Source of the DNA: Candidatus Kuenenia hertensis | GTDB taxonomy: Bacteria > Planctomycetota > Brocadiia > Brocadiales > Brocadiaceae | DNA: 64,000 nucleotides | Direction of reading: 5' to 3' | Assembly (NCBI GenBank): GCA_021646465.1 | Contig: SOET01000014.1 | Location: forward strand, 1 to 64,000 | Shown here: one piece after another, positions 63,091 to 64,000 of the stretch | How the letters are laid out: each line of letters opens with the position of its first letter | Position numbering within the stretch: the stretch's first letter is position 1 | Translations under genes and position numbers: made by a program | The notes under the pieces: generated by a model | Told to the model about the DNA's origin: nothing | The model's database searches: none | What the model saw: the letters and a program-made list of their open reading frames with translations, nothing else

Positions 63091-63677
63091 ACAATCCCTT
63101 TCTCATTTTTAAGTAATTTCCACCTGCTGAAAAAAAGAAATACTCCCTTCCGGAATAGTAAAAAGAGAAAACGCGTGCCCCTGTTAACAACGGTTTTCAT
63201 ACGGCCATGTTTGTTTTTTGTGAATGTTTTTTTCTGAAATCCGCACAATGCACGAACGACAGGGGTGCTCTGTATAATCAACCATCCTGCCAGGTTGCCG
63301 GCGTAAGTATCAAGACGCAGAAGCTTTTTCCCTCTCCTGATAGCAGATACTCTGCCTATTATTTCACGATGGTTTACCGCAGGGTCAGAATGCGGTACAT
63401 TGTCTCCTTTTGTTGTAACAGAAAAGTCAGTTTCATTGCCGGAAATACTTAATACACGGTGCACAATAAGTTTATTATCGAGTCTGAAGGCAATAATATC
63501 ACCGCGCCGTATTTGTGAATAGCCACATGTAACGATAACGTTATCACCTTCCCTTATGAGCGGATACATACTGCGGCCGCGAATGGGGATAGCGAACGTT
63601 TCATGGGACTGGTCCCACACATTGACGATAGCGTGCAATAATTCTCCTGAAATATTTTTATAATTTTCTTTTTGCAT
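63087..63677 (-). CDS. S24/S26 family signal peptidase-like protein
   Basis: 196 residues. Catalytic Ser in GRSMYPL (Ser36); IVHRV (His73) stands where the general base lies, as in the Ser/His signal peptidases of the SipW/Sec11 type; TKGDNVPHSDP follows. Unlike classic signal peptidases there is no N-terminal membrane helix; a hydrophobic stretch is near the C-terminus. PqqD, ABC and S26 genes often occur together in peptide-processing loci. Confidence 0.87.
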   Translation of the reverse strand: MQKENYKNISGELLHAIVNVWDQSHETFAIPIRGRSMYPLIREGDNVIVTCGYSQIRRGDIIAFRLDNKLIVHRVLSISGNETDFSVTTKGDNVPHSDPAVNHREIIGRVSAIRRGKKLLRLDTYAGNLAGWLIIQSTPVVRALCGFQKKTFTKNKHGRMKTVVNRGTRFLFLLFRKGVFLFFSRWKLLKNEKGIV

Positions 63678-63704
63678 TATTTTAACGTAAGGAATTTCAA
63701 TCTT

Positions 63705-63734
63705 TGTAGGGGCTGAAGATCTTCAGCCCCTACA
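63705..63734. repeat. Perfect 30-bp palindrome, TGTAGRGGC class
   Basis: TGTAGGGGCTGAAGA followed by its exact complement. The upstream flank TAAGGAATTTCAA is shared with the palindrome at 27600. It lies between two minus-strand genes and could form a cruciform or RNA hairpin. Confidence 0.85.
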
Positions 63735-63768
63735 TTGAAATATTTTGCCCCAATAAGTTGCCGGAGGC

Positions 63769-64000
63769 CTAATTAACTTTCACCTTCAATTTTTTGACAA
63801 TATTATCCGCTTTGAATTTTACCACGGCCTTTCCCTTTTTCTTTGCGGTAATGACAAAGGAGGCTTGCCCGCTAACATCTGTTGCAACGGTGGGAGTCTC
63901 AATTTCTATTTTTTTCTTACCCTTTTTTATCGTCGCTGTTATTTCAAAACCCTCTGCGCTGCCACCGGTTTCGCATGCTATTGTTATCAGTACTTCACCG
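63769..64000 (-). CDS. Secreted protein C-terminus with Ig-like domain (5' end outside window)
   Basis: The last 76 residues of a larger protein, read to the TAG at 63769-63771. The strands FEITATIKKGKKKIEIETPT, ASFVITAKKKGKAVVKFKAD and KKLKVKVN match the final domain of the RCC1 protein and of the 58898 protein. The upstream domains lie beyond the window. Confidence 0.8.
   Translation of the reverse strand, partial: GEVLITIACETGGSAEGFEITATIKKGKKKIEIETPTVATDVSGQASFVITAKKKGKAVVKFKADNIVKKLKVKVN

Overview
The window looks like chromosomal DNA of an anammox-type planctomycete (order Brocadiales, Kuenenia/Brocadia-like). This rests on AT-rich genes with short intergenic spacing, an 11-haem NapC/HAO-like cytochrome, many secreted proteins with PTPTPT linkers, and a heavy load of palindromic repeats. 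The assignment is inference from gene content; no marker gene proves it.

Layout. 0-0.5 kb: end of an IS4-type transposase. 0.5-8.2 kb, minus strand: lipoprotein, rsmA (apparent CTG start), pdxA, ribE, psd, aconitase and the multihaem cytochrome. 8.9-22.4 kb, plus strand: a frameshifted DUF2130 gene, M20 amidohydrolase, YbdK-type ligase, MgtC-like protein, TPR lipoprotein, YhcC-type radical SAM, tRNA-Gly(CCC), M48 protease, pyrD-pyrK, tRNA-Glu(CTC), a NapH-like ferredoxin with TPRs and a three-knuckle zinc-ribbon protein. 22.6-26.1 kb: AddA/RecB-like helicase-nuclease. 26.9-29.4 kb: plsC and an RCC1-repeat secreted protein. 29.9-39.5 kb, minus strand: O-methyltransferase, B12-radical SAM, ThiC-family synthase, a DUF3782-like protein, bioD, osmoprotectant ABC transporter and bioA. 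39.7-47.9 kb: HDOD-GGDEF regulator, SAM hydroxide adenosyltransferase, a small Cys-rich protein, a TMTC-like TPR membrane protein and a frameshifted hybrid histidine kinase. 48.3-52.6 kb: MacAB-type export operon. 52.7-64 kb: secreted Ig-like proteins, three tiny paralogous peptide genes and a PqqD/ABC-2/S26-peptidase module.

Two possible systems stand out. (1) Three 37-42 residue peptides (52775-52903 minus, 56706-56822 plus, 57613-57726 plus) share a near-identical N-terminal region containing a Y-x-x-P motif but have different short C-termini. This is the layout of RiPP precursors. Two lie in duplicated cassettes bounded by inverted repeats, and a PqqD-like recognition protein, an ABC exporter and an S26 peptidase lie 4-11 kb away. 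(2) A ThiC paralogue, a B12-binding radical SAM protein and an O-methyltransferase lie in tandem, as in the bza pathway for anaerobic synthesis of the lower ligand of vitamin B12.

The intergenic DNA is crowded with MITE-like elements. Several have recognisable target-site duplications, and one is nested in another, with the empty site preserved about 22 kb away in the same window.
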